Assembly (NCBI RefSeq): GCF_900129825.1
Contig: NZ_FQWZ01000004.1
Location: 92,333-156,332, forward strand
Length of the DNA stretch: 64,000 bases
Direction of reading: 5' to 3'
Source of the DNA: Hydrocarboniphaga daqingensis
Lineage (GTDB): Bacteria > Pseudomonadota > Gammaproteobacteria > Nevskiales > Nevskiaceae
Part shown: positions 28,790 to 37,985 of the stretch, piece by piece
Numbering within the stretch: the stretch's first letter is position 1
How the letters are laid out: each line of letters starts with the position of its first letter
The notes under the pieces: generated by a model
The model's input: only the letters and a program-made list of their open reading frames with translations
The model's database searches: none
What the model was told of the DNA's origin: nothing
Made by a program: the position numbers and the translations under genes

Positions 28790-29281
28790 TTACTTGACCG
28801 TGATCGTGATCTTGTCCGACTGGATCGACGGATTGAACGCCTGGTGCTTCCAGTCGCCGAACACCAGCTGCAGCGTGTGCTTGCCGGGCTTGAGCGCCAG
28901 CACGGTTTCGGTCTGACCCTTGCCGAAGTGCTTGACGTTGTCGGTGGCCGGCATCGGCACCGTGTAGTCGATCGTCGGGTCGTCGATCAGCAGATGGTGA
29001 TGGCCGGTGCCATCGACCTGCGTGCCGGCGGGTGCGATGCCGATGTTGCTGACGCCGAACACCACCGTCACCGGCGAGCTGACCGTGTCGCCGTCTTTCA
29101 AGGTCGGGAAGTAGGCCCGGGCACCGGCCGGCGCCGGGGTCGGCAGGTTCAGTTTTTCGGCGGCGTAGTTGCTGGCCTGCTGCTTGGCCATCGCCTTGTA
29201 GTCGGCGAACTTGTCGGCGGCGGTCGAAGGCAGCGCCGTGGCAAGCGCGATCAGGGTCAGGGCGATAGGGAGACGCTTCAT
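28790..29281 (-). CDS. DUF4399 periplasmic protein
   Basis: A 163-aa exported protein. The ATG at 29281 opens a clean signal peptide (MKRLPIALTLIALATALPS, then TAA). A short helical segment leads to the DUF4399 beta-sandwich, recognisable by ARAYFPTLKDGDTVSSPVTV, FGVSNIGIAPAG, GTGHHHLLID and KPGKHTLQLVFGDWKH. The clustered histidines (GHHHLLID) suggest metal binding, but no function is established that I know of. It is monocistronic, between a convergent hydrolase and divergent rhlE. Confidence 0.85.
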   Translation of the reverse strand: MKRLPIALTLIALATALPSTAADKFADYKAMAKQQASNYAAEKLNLPTPAPAGARAYFPTLKDGDTVSSPVTVVFGVSNIGIAPAGTQVDGTGHHHLLIDDPTIDYTVPMPATDNVKHFGKGQTETVLALKPGKHTLQLVFGDWKHQAFNPSIQSDKITITVK

Positions 29282-29551
29282 GCGGAGTTTCCTGAGCAGT
29301 AAGGGGCGGCACGATGATACTGCGCGGGATGCGTGATGGCGGTGAGGCACCGACATCGCTATAGTGTCGGCGTTTGTCGAGGCGCCCACCGGTTGGCGCC
29401 ATGAGCCTGGGCCTTACACAATGGCCCGCTCGCATCCGCAAACCTCGTGGTAGGCGCCGCTTCGCAGCACTTGCCCGATCCCCCAACCAGCGGCCTGAAC
29501 CGGTTCGCCCATGCACGTCATGGCGCAGGCGCGTTCAGGAGTCACACCCGT

Positions 29552-31024
29552 ATGTTGTTTGAAGAACTGGGCCTTGAAGAAGGCCTGCTGCGCGCTGTTG
29601 CGCAAGAAGGTTACACCCAGCCCACGCCGATCCAGGCTCAGGCGATTCCGGTCATCCTCAAGGGCGGCGACCTGCTCGCTGCGGCGCAGACCGGCACCGG
29701 CAAGACGGCGGCCTTTACGCTGCCGATGCTGCATCGGCTGATCCAGCGCCGCGCCGAAGGCTTGAAGACGCAGTCGAAGAAGCCGCTGGCGCTGGTGCTG
29801 ACGCCGACGCGCGAACTGGCGGCACAGGTCGCTGAAAGCGTGCGCACCTACGGCGGCCACCTGCCGCTGAAGACGACCGTGATCTTTGGCGGCGTCAGCA
29901 TCAACCCGCAGATCGACATCCTGCGCAACGGCGTCGACATTCTGGTCGCCACGCCGGGCCGTCTGCTCGACCACGTCGGTCAGCGCACGATCGACCTGTC
30001 GGCTGTGGAAATGCTGGTGCTCGACGAAGCCGACCGCATGCTCGACATGGGCTTCATCCACGATATCAAGCGCGTGATCGCGCAGCTGCCGAAGCAGCGC
30101 CAGAACCTGATGTTCTCGGCGACGTTCTCGGATGATATCCGCAAGCTCGCGACCAGCTTCCTGCACAACCCGGCGACGATCGACATCGCGCCGCGCAACT
30201 CGGCGGCCGAATCCGTCGAGCAGCGCGTGGTGTTCGTCGACAAGGCGCGCAAGAGTGAACTGCTGGCGTATTTGATCAGCAGCAGCAACTGGCAGCAGAC
30301 GCTGGTGTTTGCGCGCACCAAGCACGGCGCCAACCGCCTCGTCGAAAAGCTCAACAAGTGGAATATCACGGCCGCTGCGCTGCACGGCAACAAGTCGCAG
30401 AACGCGCGTACCAAGGCACTGGCCGACTTCAAGAGCGGCGCGATCCGCGCGCTGGTCGCCACCGACATCGCGGCGCGTGGCTTGGACATCGAGCAGCTGC
30501 CGCACGTGGTGAACTTCGAGTTGCCGAACGTGCCGGAGGACTACGTCCATCGCATCGGTCGTACCGGTCGCGCCGGCAGCAACGGCGAGGCGATCTCGCT
30601 GGTGTCGGCCGACGAGCATGACGACCTCAAGTCGATCCGTCGCCTGCTGAAGAAGGAACTGCCCGGCTTCATCGTCGAAGGCTTCGAGCTCGGCAGCAAG
30701 AGTCTGAATCCCGAGCCCGAAGAAGCGCCGCGTCCGCCGATGCAGCGTCACGGTCAGCGTCAGGGCCAGCGCCCGGGTGGCGGCAACGGCCAGCCGCAGC
30801 GTCACGGCCAGGGCGCGCGCCACGGTCAGCGTTCAGCGCCGGCCGGCGGCGGTGGCGGACAGGGTCAGCCGCGTGGTCCTCGGGCCGAGCCGGGCCCGAG
30901 CATCAACGTCAATCGCGGTGGGGAGACGGCGCCGTCGTCGCACCGCCGTGGCGGCGACAACCGTCCGCGCAACGGTGGTGGTGGCGCGCGTCCGCACAGC
31001 AGCAGCCCGCGCGGTCCGCGCTAA
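29552..31024 (+). CDS. rhlE: DEAD-box ATP-dependent RNA helicase RhlE
   Basis: A 490-aa RNA helicase involved in ribosome assembly and RNA turnover. It has the Q motif [14 protein letters not shown], motif [17 protein letters not shown], motif [17 protein letters not shown] as FSATFSDD, and motif [12 protein letters not shown]. The basic Gly/Gln/Arg-rich tail from about residue 385 is low complexity and probably binds RNA. AGGAG (29537-29541) lies 10 nt before the ATG. The 270-bp gap to the DUF4399 gene contains a possible -10 (TATAGT, 29360-29365), which would give a leader near 185 nt. A bidirectional terminator follows. Confidence 0.93.
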   Translation: MLFEELGLEEGLLRAVAQEGYTQPTPIQAQAIPVILKGGDLLAAAQTGTGKTAAFTLPMLHRLIQRRAEGLKTQSKKPLALVLTPTRELAAQVAESVRTYGGHLPLKTTVIFGGVSINPQIDILRNGVDILVATPGRLLDHVGQRTIDLSAVEMLVLDEADRMLDMGFIHDIKRVIAQLPKQRQNLMFSATFSDDIRKLATSFLHNPATIDIAPRNSAAESVEQRVVFVDKARKSELLAYLISSSNWQQTLVFARTKHGANRLVEKLNKWNITAAALHGNKSQNARTKALADFKSGAIRALVATDIAARGLDIEQLPHVVNFELPNVPEDYVHRIGRTGRAGSNGEAISLVSADEHDDLKSIRRLLKKELPGFIVEGFELGSKSLNPEPEEAPRPPMQRHGQRQGQRPGGGNGQPQRHGQGARHGQRSAPAGGGGGQGQPRGPRAEPGPSINVNRGGETAPSSHRRGGDNRPRNGGGGARPHSSSPRGPR

Positions 31025-31042
31025 AGGCTTGCGGTCGATGTG

Positions 31043-31074
31043 AAAAAGGCGGCGCCGATTGGCGCCGCCTTTTT
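31043..31074. terminator. Bidirectional intrinsic terminator between rhlE and rpiA
   Basis: A perfect 14-bp inverted repeat with loop GATT, flanked by a run of five A on the left and six T on the right, so it should stop transcripts from both convergent genes. Confidence 0.92.
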
Positions 31075-31108
31075 TGTGCCTGCGATCCGGGTGCCGGGCA
31101 GCGGCGAC

Positions 31109-31771
31109 TCAGCGCGCGACGACTTCGCGAACGCCGCTGGGCGAGCCGAGTATCAGCCGGTCGGCCGGGCGGTGCGCAAACAGGCCGACGGTGACGACGC
31201 CGGGGATCGTGTTGATCGCTGTCTCCAGCGCCCGCGGGTCGGTGATGCGCAAGCCGCGCACGTCGATGATCGGGTTGCCGTTGTCGGTGATCACGTTGGC
31301 GCGCAGCACCGGCTCGCCACCGAGCTTGACCAGCTCGCGTGCGACGAAGCTGCGCGCCATCGGCAGCACCTCGACCGGCAGCGGGAACGCGCCCAGCGTG
31401 TCCACCAGCTTGGATTCGTCGGCGATGCAGACGAACACCGCCGATGCGCCCGCGATGATCTTCTCGCGGGTCAGTGCCGCGCCGCCGCCTTTGATCAGCT
31501 GCAATTGGTGATTCGATTCGTCGGCGCCGTCGACATAGACCGACAGCGGACCGGCGGCGTTGAGGTCGATCACCTTGAAGCCGTGCGCGCGCAGGCGCTC
31601 GGTGCTGGCCTCCGACGAGGATACGGCGGCCGCGATATCGAAATGACGCTCGGCGAGCAGGTCGATGAAGTGGTTGACCGTCGACCCAGTGCCGACGCCG
31701 AGCATCTCGCCTTGCACCACGTAACGGAGCGCCGCTTCGGCGGCTTTGCGCTTGGCCAGGTCCTGGCTCAT
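31109..31771 (-). CDS. rpiA: Ribose-5-phosphate isomerase A
   Basis: A 220-aa cytosolic enzyme interconverting ribose-5-phosphate and ribulose-5-phosphate in the pentose phosphate pathway. Signatures are [38 protein letters not shown] and the C-terminal [14 protein letters not shown]. The length is as in E. coli. The ATG at 31771 is favoured because the family starts MSQDxxK; the open frame continues upstream without homology. It lies 19 bp after yggS on the same strand and the two may be co-transcribed. Confidence 0.95.
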   Translation of the reverse strand: MSQDLAKRKAAEAALRYVVQGEMLGVGTGSTVNHFIDLLAERHFDIAAAVSSSEASTERLRAHGFKVIDLNAAGPLSVYVDGADESNHQLQLIKGGGAALTREKIIAGASAVFVCIADESKLVDTLGAFPLPVEVLPMARSFVARELVKLGGEPVLRANVITDNGNPIIDVRGLRITDPRALETAINTIPGVVTVGLFAHRPADRLILGSPSGVREVVAR

Positions 31772-31790
31772 GAGTGTGTCTCGTCTGCAA

Positions 31791-32519
31791 TCAAACAGTG
31801 TGGGAGGGACGCTCGCCGAACAACGCGCTGCCGATACGGACCCGCGTGCTGCCTTCGGCAATGGCCGCTTCGAGATCGTCGGACATGCCGGCCGACAATG
31901 TGTCGAAGTCGGCCGCGTGTTCTGGCGATCGTGCTGCGAGCGCCGATTTTACCTGCTGTGCGATGCCGCGCAGCAGCGCATACGGTGCGCGCGCTTGCTC
32001 GGCGCTCGCGTCATCCGGCAACGGTGCCGGGATCGCCATCAAGCCGCGCAGGCGCAACTGCGGCAGGCCGGCCACGGCCAGGCACAGTGCCAGCGTCTCG
32101 CCCGGCTCGCAGCCCGACTTGCTCGGCTCTCCGGAAATGTTCACCTGAATGCAGACGTTCAGCGGCGTCATCGACGCCGGACGCTGTGCCGACAGGCGCT
32201 CGGCGATCTTCAGCCGGTCGACGCCGTGGACCCAATCGAAATGAGCCGCGATGTCGCGTGTCTTGTTCGACTGCACCGGCCCGATGAAATGCCAGACCGG
32301 CCGGTCCGCGGCCAGCGCCGCGATCTTCGGCAGTGCCTCCTGCAGGTAGCTCTCGCCGAACTCGCGCAGCCCGAGCGACCGCGCGTACGCGATCGTGTCG
32401 ACCGGCACCGTCTTGGATACCGCGAGTAGCCGGGCCGCGCTCGCGTCGCGTCCACTTGCGACGCAGGCGGTGCGAATGCGGTCCATGACATGTTCCAGAC
32501 GGGCGGCGAGATCGGACAT
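31791..32519 (-). CDS. yggS: YggS-family PLP homeostasis protein
   Basis: A 242-aa single-domain alanine-racemase-fold protein that binds PLP and buffers the vitamin B6 pool (PLPBP/PROSC family). The PLP lysine is in LLAVSKTVP (Lys36). Further motifs are [67 protein letters not shown] and VRIGSALFG. The gene lies back to back with pilT, the arrangement known from Pseudomonas and Xanthomonas, and upstream of rpiA. Confidence 0.95.
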   Translation of the reverse strand: MSDLAARLEHVMDRIRTACVASGRDASAARLLAVSKTVPVDTIAYARSLGLREFGESYLQEALPKIAALAADRPVWHFIGPVQSNKTRDIAAHFDWVHGVDRLKIAERLSAQRPASMTPLNVCIQVNISGEPSKSGCEPGETLALCLAVAGLPQLRLRGLMAIPAPLPDDASAEQARAPYALLRGIAQQVKSALAARSPEHAADFDTLSAGMSDDLEAAIAEGSTRVRIGSALFGERPSHTV

Positions 32520-32612
32520 CCGTAATGGCGTGGGTTATCGTTGCGGCAGCGGGGGGATAGCCGATAGTGTCACGCCGAACCAATCGCTCCACAACATGAG
32601 GCTTCGCGACGG

Positions 32613-33650
32613 ATGGATATTGCGCAATTGCTGACCTTCGGCGTGCAGCAAGGAGCCTCCGATCTGCACTTGTCGGCCGGGGTCGAGCCGATGCTCCGAG
32701 TCGACGGTGACGTCAAGCGGATCAACTTGCCGCCGATGGATCATCGTCAGGTTCATGACATGGTCTACGACATCATGAACGACAAGCAGCGCAAGGCCTA
32801 CGACGAGTATCTGGAGACCGACTTCTCGTTCGAGATTCCCGGTCTGGCGCGCTTCCGAGTCAACGCCTTCAACCAAGCACGCGGCGCCGGCGCCGTGTTC
32901 CGCACGATTCCGTCTCGGATTCTGTCGCTGGACGACCTCAAGTGCCCGCCGATCTTTCGTGAGTTGGCCGACACCCCGCGCGGTCTGATTCTGGTCACTG
33001 GACCGACCGGCTCCGGCAAGAGCACGACGCTGGCCGCGATGGTCGACCACAAGAACAATACCGAGTACGGCCATATCCTGACGATCGAAGACCCGATCGA
33101 ATTCGTTCATGAGTCGAAGAAATGCCTGATCAACCAGCGCGAGGTGCATCGCGACACGCTGGGCTTCAACGAGGCTCTAAGATCGGCACTGCGTGAGGAC
33201 CCCGACACGATCCTGGTCGGCGAGTTGCGCGACCTGGAAACGATACGGCTGGCACTGACCGCCGCCGAAACCGGACATCTGGTGCTCGGCACCTTGCACA
33301 CCTCGTCGGCGGCCAAGACCATCGATCGCATCGTCGACGTCTTCCCCGCTGCCGAGAAGGATATGGTCCGCTCGATGCTGTCCGAGGGGCTGCGTGCGGT
33401 GATTTCGCAGACGCTGATGAAGAAAAAGGGCGGCGGTCGTATCGCCGCGCACGAGATCATGCTCGGTACGCCGGCGATCCGGAATCTGATCCGCGAGAAC
33501 AAGGTCGCGCAGATGTACTCTTCGATCCAGACCGGCCAGAAAGACGGCATGCAGACACTCGAACAATGCCTGCGCGACTTGGTCCGCCGCGGTTTGATCG
33601 ACCCGGCCGAAGCCAAGCGCAAAGCCAACAAGCCGATGGAGCTGGTCTGA
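32613..33650 (+). CDS. pilT: Type IV pilus retraction ATPase PilT
   Basis: A 345-aa hexameric ATPase powering pilus retraction and twitching at the cytoplasmic face of the pilus machine. It has an N-terminal PAS-like domain opening DIAQLLTFGVQQGASDLHLSAG, Walker A GPTGSGKST, the Asp box TIEDPIEFVH, Walker B/His box regions DTILVGELRDLETIRLAL and GHLVLGTLHTSSA, and the retraction motif AIRNLIRE near the C terminus. It is followed after one base by pilU and then a third paralogue. Confidence 0.96.
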   Translation: MDIAQLLTFGVQQGASDLHLSAGVEPMLRVDGDVKRINLPPMDHRQVHDMVYDIMNDKQRKAYDEYLETDFSFEIPGLARFRVNAFNQARGAGAVFRTIPSRILSLDDLKCPPIFRELADTPRGLILVTGPTGSGKSTTLAAMVDHKNNTEYGHILTIEDPIEFVHESKKCLINQREVHRDTLGFNEALRSALREDPDTILVGELRDLETIRLALTAAETGHLVLGTLHTSSAAKTIDRIVDVFPAAEKDMVRSMLSEGLRAVISQTLMKKKGGGRIAAHEIMLGTPAIRNLIRENKVAQMYSSIQTGQKDGMQTLEQCLRDLVRRGLIDPAEAKRKANKPMELV

Positions 33651-33651
33651 C

Positions 33652-34818
33652 ATGGAGCGCGACCAGGCGATCAAGCTGGTACAGCAGCTATTGCTGCTGA
33701 TGAAGCAGCGCAACGGCTCCGACCTGTTCCTGACCGAAGGCTTTCCGCCGGCCATCAAGATCGACGGCAAGCTGACGCCGGTCATGGACAAGCCGCTGAC
33801 GGCCGAAGAATCGTCGTTGATCGTGCGCGCGATCATGAACGACCGGCAGCTCAAGGATTTCGAAGCGACCAGCGAATGCAATTTCGCGATCGCGCCGCCG
33901 AACATCGGCCGATTCCGCGTCAATGCGTTCGTGCAGCAGGGCCGTGTCGGCGGCGTGCTGCGTACGATCAATACGACGATCCCGAAGTTCGAGGATCTAG
34001 GCCTGCCGGCCACGCTGCAGCAAGTGGTTATGTCCAAGCGCGGCTTGGTGCTGATGGTCGGTGCGACCGGCTCAGGCAAAAGCACGTCGCTGGCGGCGAT
34101 GCTCGGCTACCGCAACGCAAACTCCCAAGGTCACATCATCACCATCGAGGACCCTGTCGAGTTCGTCCATCCTCACGGCGGCTGCATCATCACGCAGCGC
34201 GAAGTGGGCTCGGACACGCAAAGCTGGGAAATGGCGCTGAAGAACACGCTGCGCCAGGCGCCCGATGTGATTCTGATCGGTGAGATCCGTACCCGCGAAA
34301 CGATGGAGTACGCGATCAACTTTGCTGAAACCGGTCATCTGGTACTGGCAACGCTGCATGCCAACAGCGCCAACCAGGCACTCGACCGCATCATCAACTT
34401 CTTCCCTGAGGAAAAGCGCGAGCAGCTGTTGATGGATCTGTCGCTGAATCTGCGATCGATCATCTCGCAGCGTCTGGTGCGCAAGGAAGGCGGCGGACGT
34501 GCGGCCGCGATCGAGATCCTGCTGAATTCGCCGCTGATCGCCGACCTGATCTTCAAGGGCGAGGTTGCCAGCATCAAAGAGGTCATGAAGCGCAGCAATG
34601 AGCAAGGCATGGTCACCTTCGACCAATGTCTGTTCAAGCTGTACGAAGACGGGCAGATCAGCTACGAGGAGGCGTTGCGCAACGCTGATTCGCAGAACGA
34701 GCTGCGCTTGCGCGTCAAGCTCGAATCCCGTCGTGCGGCGCCCGACCTGATGGCCAGCGACGCGCTGTCCCAGCTTGCGATCAAGAAAGAAGACGCAAAC
34801 GACGTGCGCCGTCGATGA
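33652..34818 (+). CDS. pilU: PilT-dependent retraction ATPase PilU
   Basis: A 388-aa PilT paralogue that assists force generation during pilus retraction. Walker A is GATGSGKST, the Asp box TIEDPVEFVHPHGGC, and ILIGEIRTRETMEYAINFAE replaces the PilT ELRDLET form, as in known PilU. The C terminus is longer than in PilT, with a charged tail ending in Arg. It lacks the AIRNLIRE motif, having LIADLIFKGEV instead. It starts 1 nt after the pilT stop, and its ATGA stop overlaps the start of the next ATPase. Confidence 0.92.
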   Translation: MERDQAIKLVQQLLLLMKQRNGSDLFLTEGFPPAIKIDGKLTPVMDKPLTAEESSLIVRAIMNDRQLKDFEATSECNFAIAPPNIGRFRVNAFVQQGRVGGVLRTINTTIPKFEDLGLPATLQQVVMSKRGLVLMVGATGSGKSTSLAAMLGYRNANSQGHIITIEDPVEFVHPHGGCIITQREVGSDTQSWEMALKNTLRQAPDVILIGEIRTRETMEYAINFAETGHLVLATLHANSANQALDRIINFFPEEKREQLLMDLSLNLRSIISQRLVRKEGGGRAAAIEILLNSPLIADLIFKGEVASIKEVMKRSNEQGMVTFDQCLFKLYEDGQISYEEALRNADSQNELRLRVKLESRRAAPDLMASDALSQLAIKKEDANDVRRR

Positions 34819-35876
34819 GCAAGCTACTGCCGTACCTGAAGCTGGCGGTCGACAAGAACGGATCTGATCTGTTCTTTTCGGTCGGCGCACCGCCGATGCT
34901 GAAGATCGAAGGCGTGATGATGGCGGTCGGCAAGATTCTGCTGACGCCGCAGACTTTGGGTGAGCTGGTCGACGATGCCGTGACGCCACAGCAGCGCGAG
35001 AAGCTGTCCCGTGATCTGGAGCTTGATCTGGCACTGCATGTCGGAACGCTCGGTCGGTTCCGCGTCAATTTGTTCCATCAGCGCGGTCATGTCGGCATGG
35101 TGCTGCGGCACGTCAAGGCCGACATCCCGACACTCGATGATGTTGCGGCCCCTGAGGTACTCAAGTCGCTGAGTCTGCTCAAGCGCGGCTTGATTCTGGT
35201 CGTCGGTGCGACGGGGTCCGGCAAGAGCACCACATTGGCGGCGATGATCCGCCACCGTAACCACAGCGGTGGTGGGCACATTTTGACGGTTGAGGATCCG
35301 ATCGAGTTCCTGCATCCGAATCATCAGTGCATCGTCAATCAACGCGAGGTCGGCCAGGATACGGCCAGCTTCGAGCGTGCGTTGGCCAGTGCGCTGCGCG
35401 AAGCACCCGACATCGTCATGGTCGGCGAGATCCGCACGCGGGAGGTGATGGATGCCTGCGTACAGTTGGCCAATACCGGTCACCTCGCGCTGTCGTCGCT
35501 GCACGCCAACAACGCGGCGCAAGCGCTGCAGCGCGTCGTCAATCTGTATCCGGCCGATCGCCGCCAGCAGTTGTATCTGGATCTGTCGCTGACACTGCGT
35601 GCGATCGTCTCGCAGCGCTTGGTTCGCACCAAGGATGGCCGGCGCTGCGCGGCGTACGAGGTGCTGATCAATACGCCGTTCGTTCAGGAGTTGATCCTGA
35701 CGCAGCGCATCGACGAAATTCAGAATGTCATGGACCAGTCGTCGAGCAATGGCATGCAGACCTTCGACCAGTCGCTGCATGAGCTTTGGAAGTCCGGCAA
35801 GATCGAGCTTTCAGAAGCGCTCGACAACGCAGATTCCCGCTCCAACTTGGAGGCGCGTATCGCCTTCGGCGGCTGA
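34815..35876 (+). CDS. Third PilT/PilU-type ATPase
   Basis: A 353-aa paralogue of PilU, directly coupled to pilU by a four-base overlap. It keeps Walker [10 protein letters not shown], the Asp box [34 protein letters not shown] and the His box [12 protein letters not shown], so it should be an active ATPase. In place of AIRNLIRE it has [18 protein letters not shown], closer to PilU. Most related genomes carry only pilT and pilU at this locus. It could tune retraction or serve a variant pilus. The convergent DUF374 gene ends 7 bp beyond. Confidence 0.85.
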   Translation: MSKLLPYLKLAVDKNGSDLFFSVGAPPMLKIEGVMMAVGKILLTPQTLGELVDDAVTPQQREKLSRDLELDLALHVGTLGRFRVNLFHQRGHVGMVLRHVKADIPTLDDVAAPEVLKSLSLLKRGLILVVGATGSGKSTTLAAMIRHRNHSGGGHILTVEDPIEFLHPNHQCIVNQREVGQDTASFERALASALREAPDIVMVGEIRTREVMDACVQLANTGHLALSSLHANNAAQALQRVVNLYPADRRQQLYLDLSLTLRAIVSQRLVRTKDGRRCAAYEVLINTPFVQELILTQRIDEIQNVMDQSSSNGMQTFDQSLHELWKSGKIELSEALDNADSRSNLEARIAFGG

Positions 35877-35883
35877 CGCTGTT

Positions 35884-36558
35884 TCAGGGCGTCAGCAAGC
35901 GCTGCCGGGCTTCGATCTCGAGCGCCTGCAGTGCGTCGGCGATACGCTGCTGATAGCCAGCAAAGTCTTCGAACGCGGTATCGGGCGGGATCGGGATCGG
36001 CGCGCCGTAGCAGACTTCGACCCGCGTGAACGGTTTTGGCATTCGGAAGGCGTCCCAGCTGCGGAACGTCCAGTAGCGCTGCGCCAGCGTCAGATAGGGC
36101 ACCACCGGCACGCCGGCCACGCGTGCCATCTCGATGATGCCGGGCTTGACCTGGTGTGCCGGACCGCGTGGACCATCGACGGTCACCGCGCCTGGCAGGC
36201 CCGCCTGGAGCCGGGCAATCATTTCGTCCTTGGCCTCTTTGCCGCCCTTGTCGCGGCCATCACGGCCGCCCCGGCGGGAACTGCCGCGTACGACCTCGTG
36301 GCCGAGTTTGCGACACAGGAAGGTCACCGGATCGCCGTCTCGCGAGCGCGACACGATCACGCAATGGCGGCGCTGCTGCGCGAGGATTCCCGAGAACAAG
36401 TTCTGATGCCAGATCGCCAGCACGTAGCTCTGGATCGCGGCGTCGGCCGCGACCGCCGGAAACTGGCTGCGGAACCGGTAGGTCAGATCGAACAGGCGCA
36501 CGACCGCGTAGATCAGCGGGAACAACAGCAATCGATTGAGCAAGAGGCTCCAGGGCAA
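35884..36558 (-). CDS. DUF374 lysophospholipid-type acyltransferase
   Basis: A 224-aa membrane-associated acyltransferase-fold protein. An N-terminal hydrophobic segment ([19 protein letters not shown]) is followed by the family's [30 protein letters not shown] and [14 protein letters not shown] motifs. DUF374 proteins are related to the LpxL/PlsC enzymes and are thought to acylate lipid A or phospholipid intermediates; the substrate here is unknown. It converges on the third pilus ATPase with a 7-bp gap and no hairpin. The 267 bp upstream hold the rplM promoter and leader. Confidence 0.83.
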   Translation of the reverse strand: MPWSLLLNRLLLFPLIYAVVRLFDLTYRFRSQFPAVAADAAIQSYVLAIWHQNLFSGILAQQRRHCVIVSRSRDGDPVTFLCRKLGHEVVRGSSRRGGRDGRDKGGKEAKDEMIARLQAGLPGAVTVDGPRGPAHQVKPGIIEMARVAGVPVVPYLTLAQRYWTFRSWDAFRMPKPFTRVEVCYGAPIPIPPDTAFEDFAGYQQRIADALQALEIEARQRLLTP

Positions 36559-36700
36559 GGCCCCAGGTTTGGCGATCCCCCGGGCGTTGCCGGCGCGCGA
36601 TACGGGAAGACGCGCGCCTTGTCGCCGGAGCGCCGTTGGCCCCGCGAGGCGATCAGCTTAACCTGCCGCGCGGATCTGTTGTCCCGCAGGCGTCACCGGT

Positions 36701-36729
36701 TTGATTTTCCACCGGCTGATCTCTACAAT
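36701..36729 (+). promoter_or_regulatory. Sigma-70 promoter for rplM-rpsI
   Basis: TTGATT at 36701-36706 and TACAAT at 36724-36729 are separated by exactly 17 bp, with a GC-rich discriminator. This predicts an mRNA start near 36736 and a leader of about 90 nt before the rplM ATG. Confidence 0.75.
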
Positions 36730-36744
36730 CCGCGCCCTCACGAG

Positions 36745-36808
36745 GTTTCCCATAGCAGTGGCCGCAACGCGGTCGGGAAACTGAACTATAACGACCCACA
36801 TGCGTGGG
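36745..36808 (+). promoter_or_regulatory. Structured rplM leader (possible L13 autoregulatory element)
   Basis: GTTTCCC (36745-36751) pairs with GGGAAAC (36775-36781) around an inner CCGC/GCGG stem (36762-36772). A second hairpin CCCAC/GTGGG spans 36795-36808 and ends 17 nt before the rplM start. E. coli rplM is known to be autoregulated through its leader; equivalence here is inference from position and structure. Confidence 0.45.
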
Positions 36809-36825
36809 CTAGCTGGATGACACTG

Positions 36826-37263
36826 ATGAAGACCTTCATGGCGAAGGGCGAAACCGTCAAGCGCGACTGGTATGTCGTGGATGCCGACGGCAAGACGCTC
36901 GGCCGACTCGCCTCGGAAATCGCTCGCCGCCTGCGCGGCAAGCACAAGCCCGAATTCACCCCGCACGTCGACACCGGCGATTACATCGTCGTGATCAACG
37001 CCGCGAAGCTTGCCTTCACCGGCAACAAGATGAACGGCATGGACGGCAAGATCTACTGGCGTCACACGATGCACCCGGGCGGCATCAAGCAGACGGCGCT
37101 GTCCGACATGATGGCCAAGCATCCGGAGCGCGTGCTCGAGAAGGCGGTCAAGGGCATGCTGCCCAAGGGCCCGCTGGGCTACGCCAACTTCCGCAAGCTC
37201 AAGGTGTACGCCGGTGCCGAGCACCCGCACACCGCCCAGCAGCCGCTGCCGCTCAACATCTAA
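36826..37263 (+). CDS. rplM: 50S ribosomal protein L13
   Basis: A 145-aa ribosomal protein with [20 protein letters not shown] at the N terminus, [33 protein letters not shown] and [18 protein letters not shown], collinear with E. coli L13. The ATG at 36826 matches the E. coli start; in-frame ATGs at 36817 and 36838 are alternatives, and the long upstream open frame is not coding. It is the first gene of the usual rplM-rpsI operon, 14 bp before rpsI. Confidence 0.97.
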   Translation: MKTFMAKGETVKRDWYVVDADGKTLGRLASEIARRLRGKHKPEFTPHVDTGDYIVVINAAKLAFTGNKMNGMDGKIYWRHTMHPGGIKQTALSDMMAKHPERVLEKAVKGMLPKGPLGYANFRKLKVYAGAEHPHTAQQPLPLNI

Positions 37264-37277
37264 TCCGGTCTTCGAAC

Positions 37278-37673
37278 ATGGCTACGACTCAACAGAATTA
37301 CGGCACCGGCCGCCGCAAGACCGCCGCGGCCCGCGTGTTCCTGAAGCCCGGCAAGGGCGACATCACGATCAACAGCAAGACGGTCGAGCAGTACTTCGGT
37401 CGCGAAACCAGCCGCATGCTGGTTCGTCAGCCGCTGGAACTGGTTGACGCCGTCACCCGCTTCGACATCTACATCACCGTCACCGGTGGCGGCCCGTCGG
37501 GTCAGGCCGGCGCGATCCGCCACGGCATCACCCGCGCGCTGATCCAGTACGACGAAACGCTGCGCAAGACGCTGCGTGATGCCGGTCTGGTCACTCGCGA
37601 CGCGCGTGAAGTCGAGCGTAAGAAGGTCGGTCTGCACAAGGCCCGTCGCGCTCCGCAGTACTCCAAGCGCTAA
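37278..37673 (+). CDS. rpsI: 30S ribosomal protein S9
   Basis: A 131-aa ribosomal protein. It contains [40 protein letters not shown] and the universal C-terminal RAPQYSKR, whose last basic residues reach the P-site tRNA. It follows rplM after 14 bp. A stem (37703-37729, one G-U pair) lies about 30 bp past the stop and may end or process the transcript. Confidence 0.97.
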   Translation: MATTQQNYGTGRRKTAAARVFLKPGKGDITINSKTVEQYFGRETSRMLVRQPLELVDAVTRFDIYITVTGGGPSGQAGAIRHGITRALIQYDETLRKTLRDAGLVTRDAREVERKKVGLHKARRAPQYSKR

Positions 37674-37730
37674 ACCTTCGGGTTTTCGTTTGGCTCTCCA
37701 GAGCTGGCGCCGGATGTTGCGGCGTCAGCC

Positions 37731-37759
37731 TTGGGGAGAGTGTCGAGAAGCGTTAATAT
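37731..37759 (+). promoter_or_regulatory. Promoter for tRNA-Gln
   Basis: TTGGGG (37731-37736) and TAATAT (37754-37759) are separated by 17 bp, followed by a GC-rich CGCGC discriminator typical of stringently controlled stable-RNA promoters. An 8-bp inverted repeat (37745-37752 / 37762-37769) brackets the -10. Confidence 0.6.
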
Positions 37760-37780
37760 CGCGCTTCTCACGATTCCTAC

Positions 37781-37854
37781 TGGGGGATCGTCTAATGGTA
37801 GGACCCGGGATTCTGATTCCCGTTATCTAGGTTCGAGTCCTAGTCCCCCAGCCA
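37781..37854 (+). tRNA. tRNA-Gln (anticodon CUG)
   Basis: Cloverleaf of 74 nt including an encoded CCA. The acceptor arm TGGGGGA pairs with TCCCCCA, followed by discriminator G and CCA. The anticodon stem-loop CCGGGATTCTGATTCCCG gives anticodon CTG, and the T-loop is GGTTCGAGTCC. It closely resembles E. coli glnV. A strong terminator follows. Confidence 0.97.
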
Positions 37855-37867
37855 CTCTTCGGCACCC

Positions 37868-37901
37868 AAAAGCCCCCGTCACGCGAGTGACGGGGGCTTT
37901 T
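37868..37901 (+). terminator. Terminator after tRNA-Gln
   Basis: A perfect 15-bp inverted repeat with loop GCGA; the right arm ends in TTTT and the left begins with AAAA, so it can also serve the leftward amidase transcript. Confidence 0.9.
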
Positions 37902-37985
37902 GCGTTCTGCAGCCTGCGCGGGCTTCGGCGACGGCCGGCAACCGTCTCGGCTTGCCGTGTGCTGCAGCGGGCTGGTGCGCTGCGC

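Noticed and set aside
35725-36825. Upstream extension of the rplM frame over the DUF374 gene
   Set aside because: It is antisense to a real gene, and L13 homology begins at 36826.
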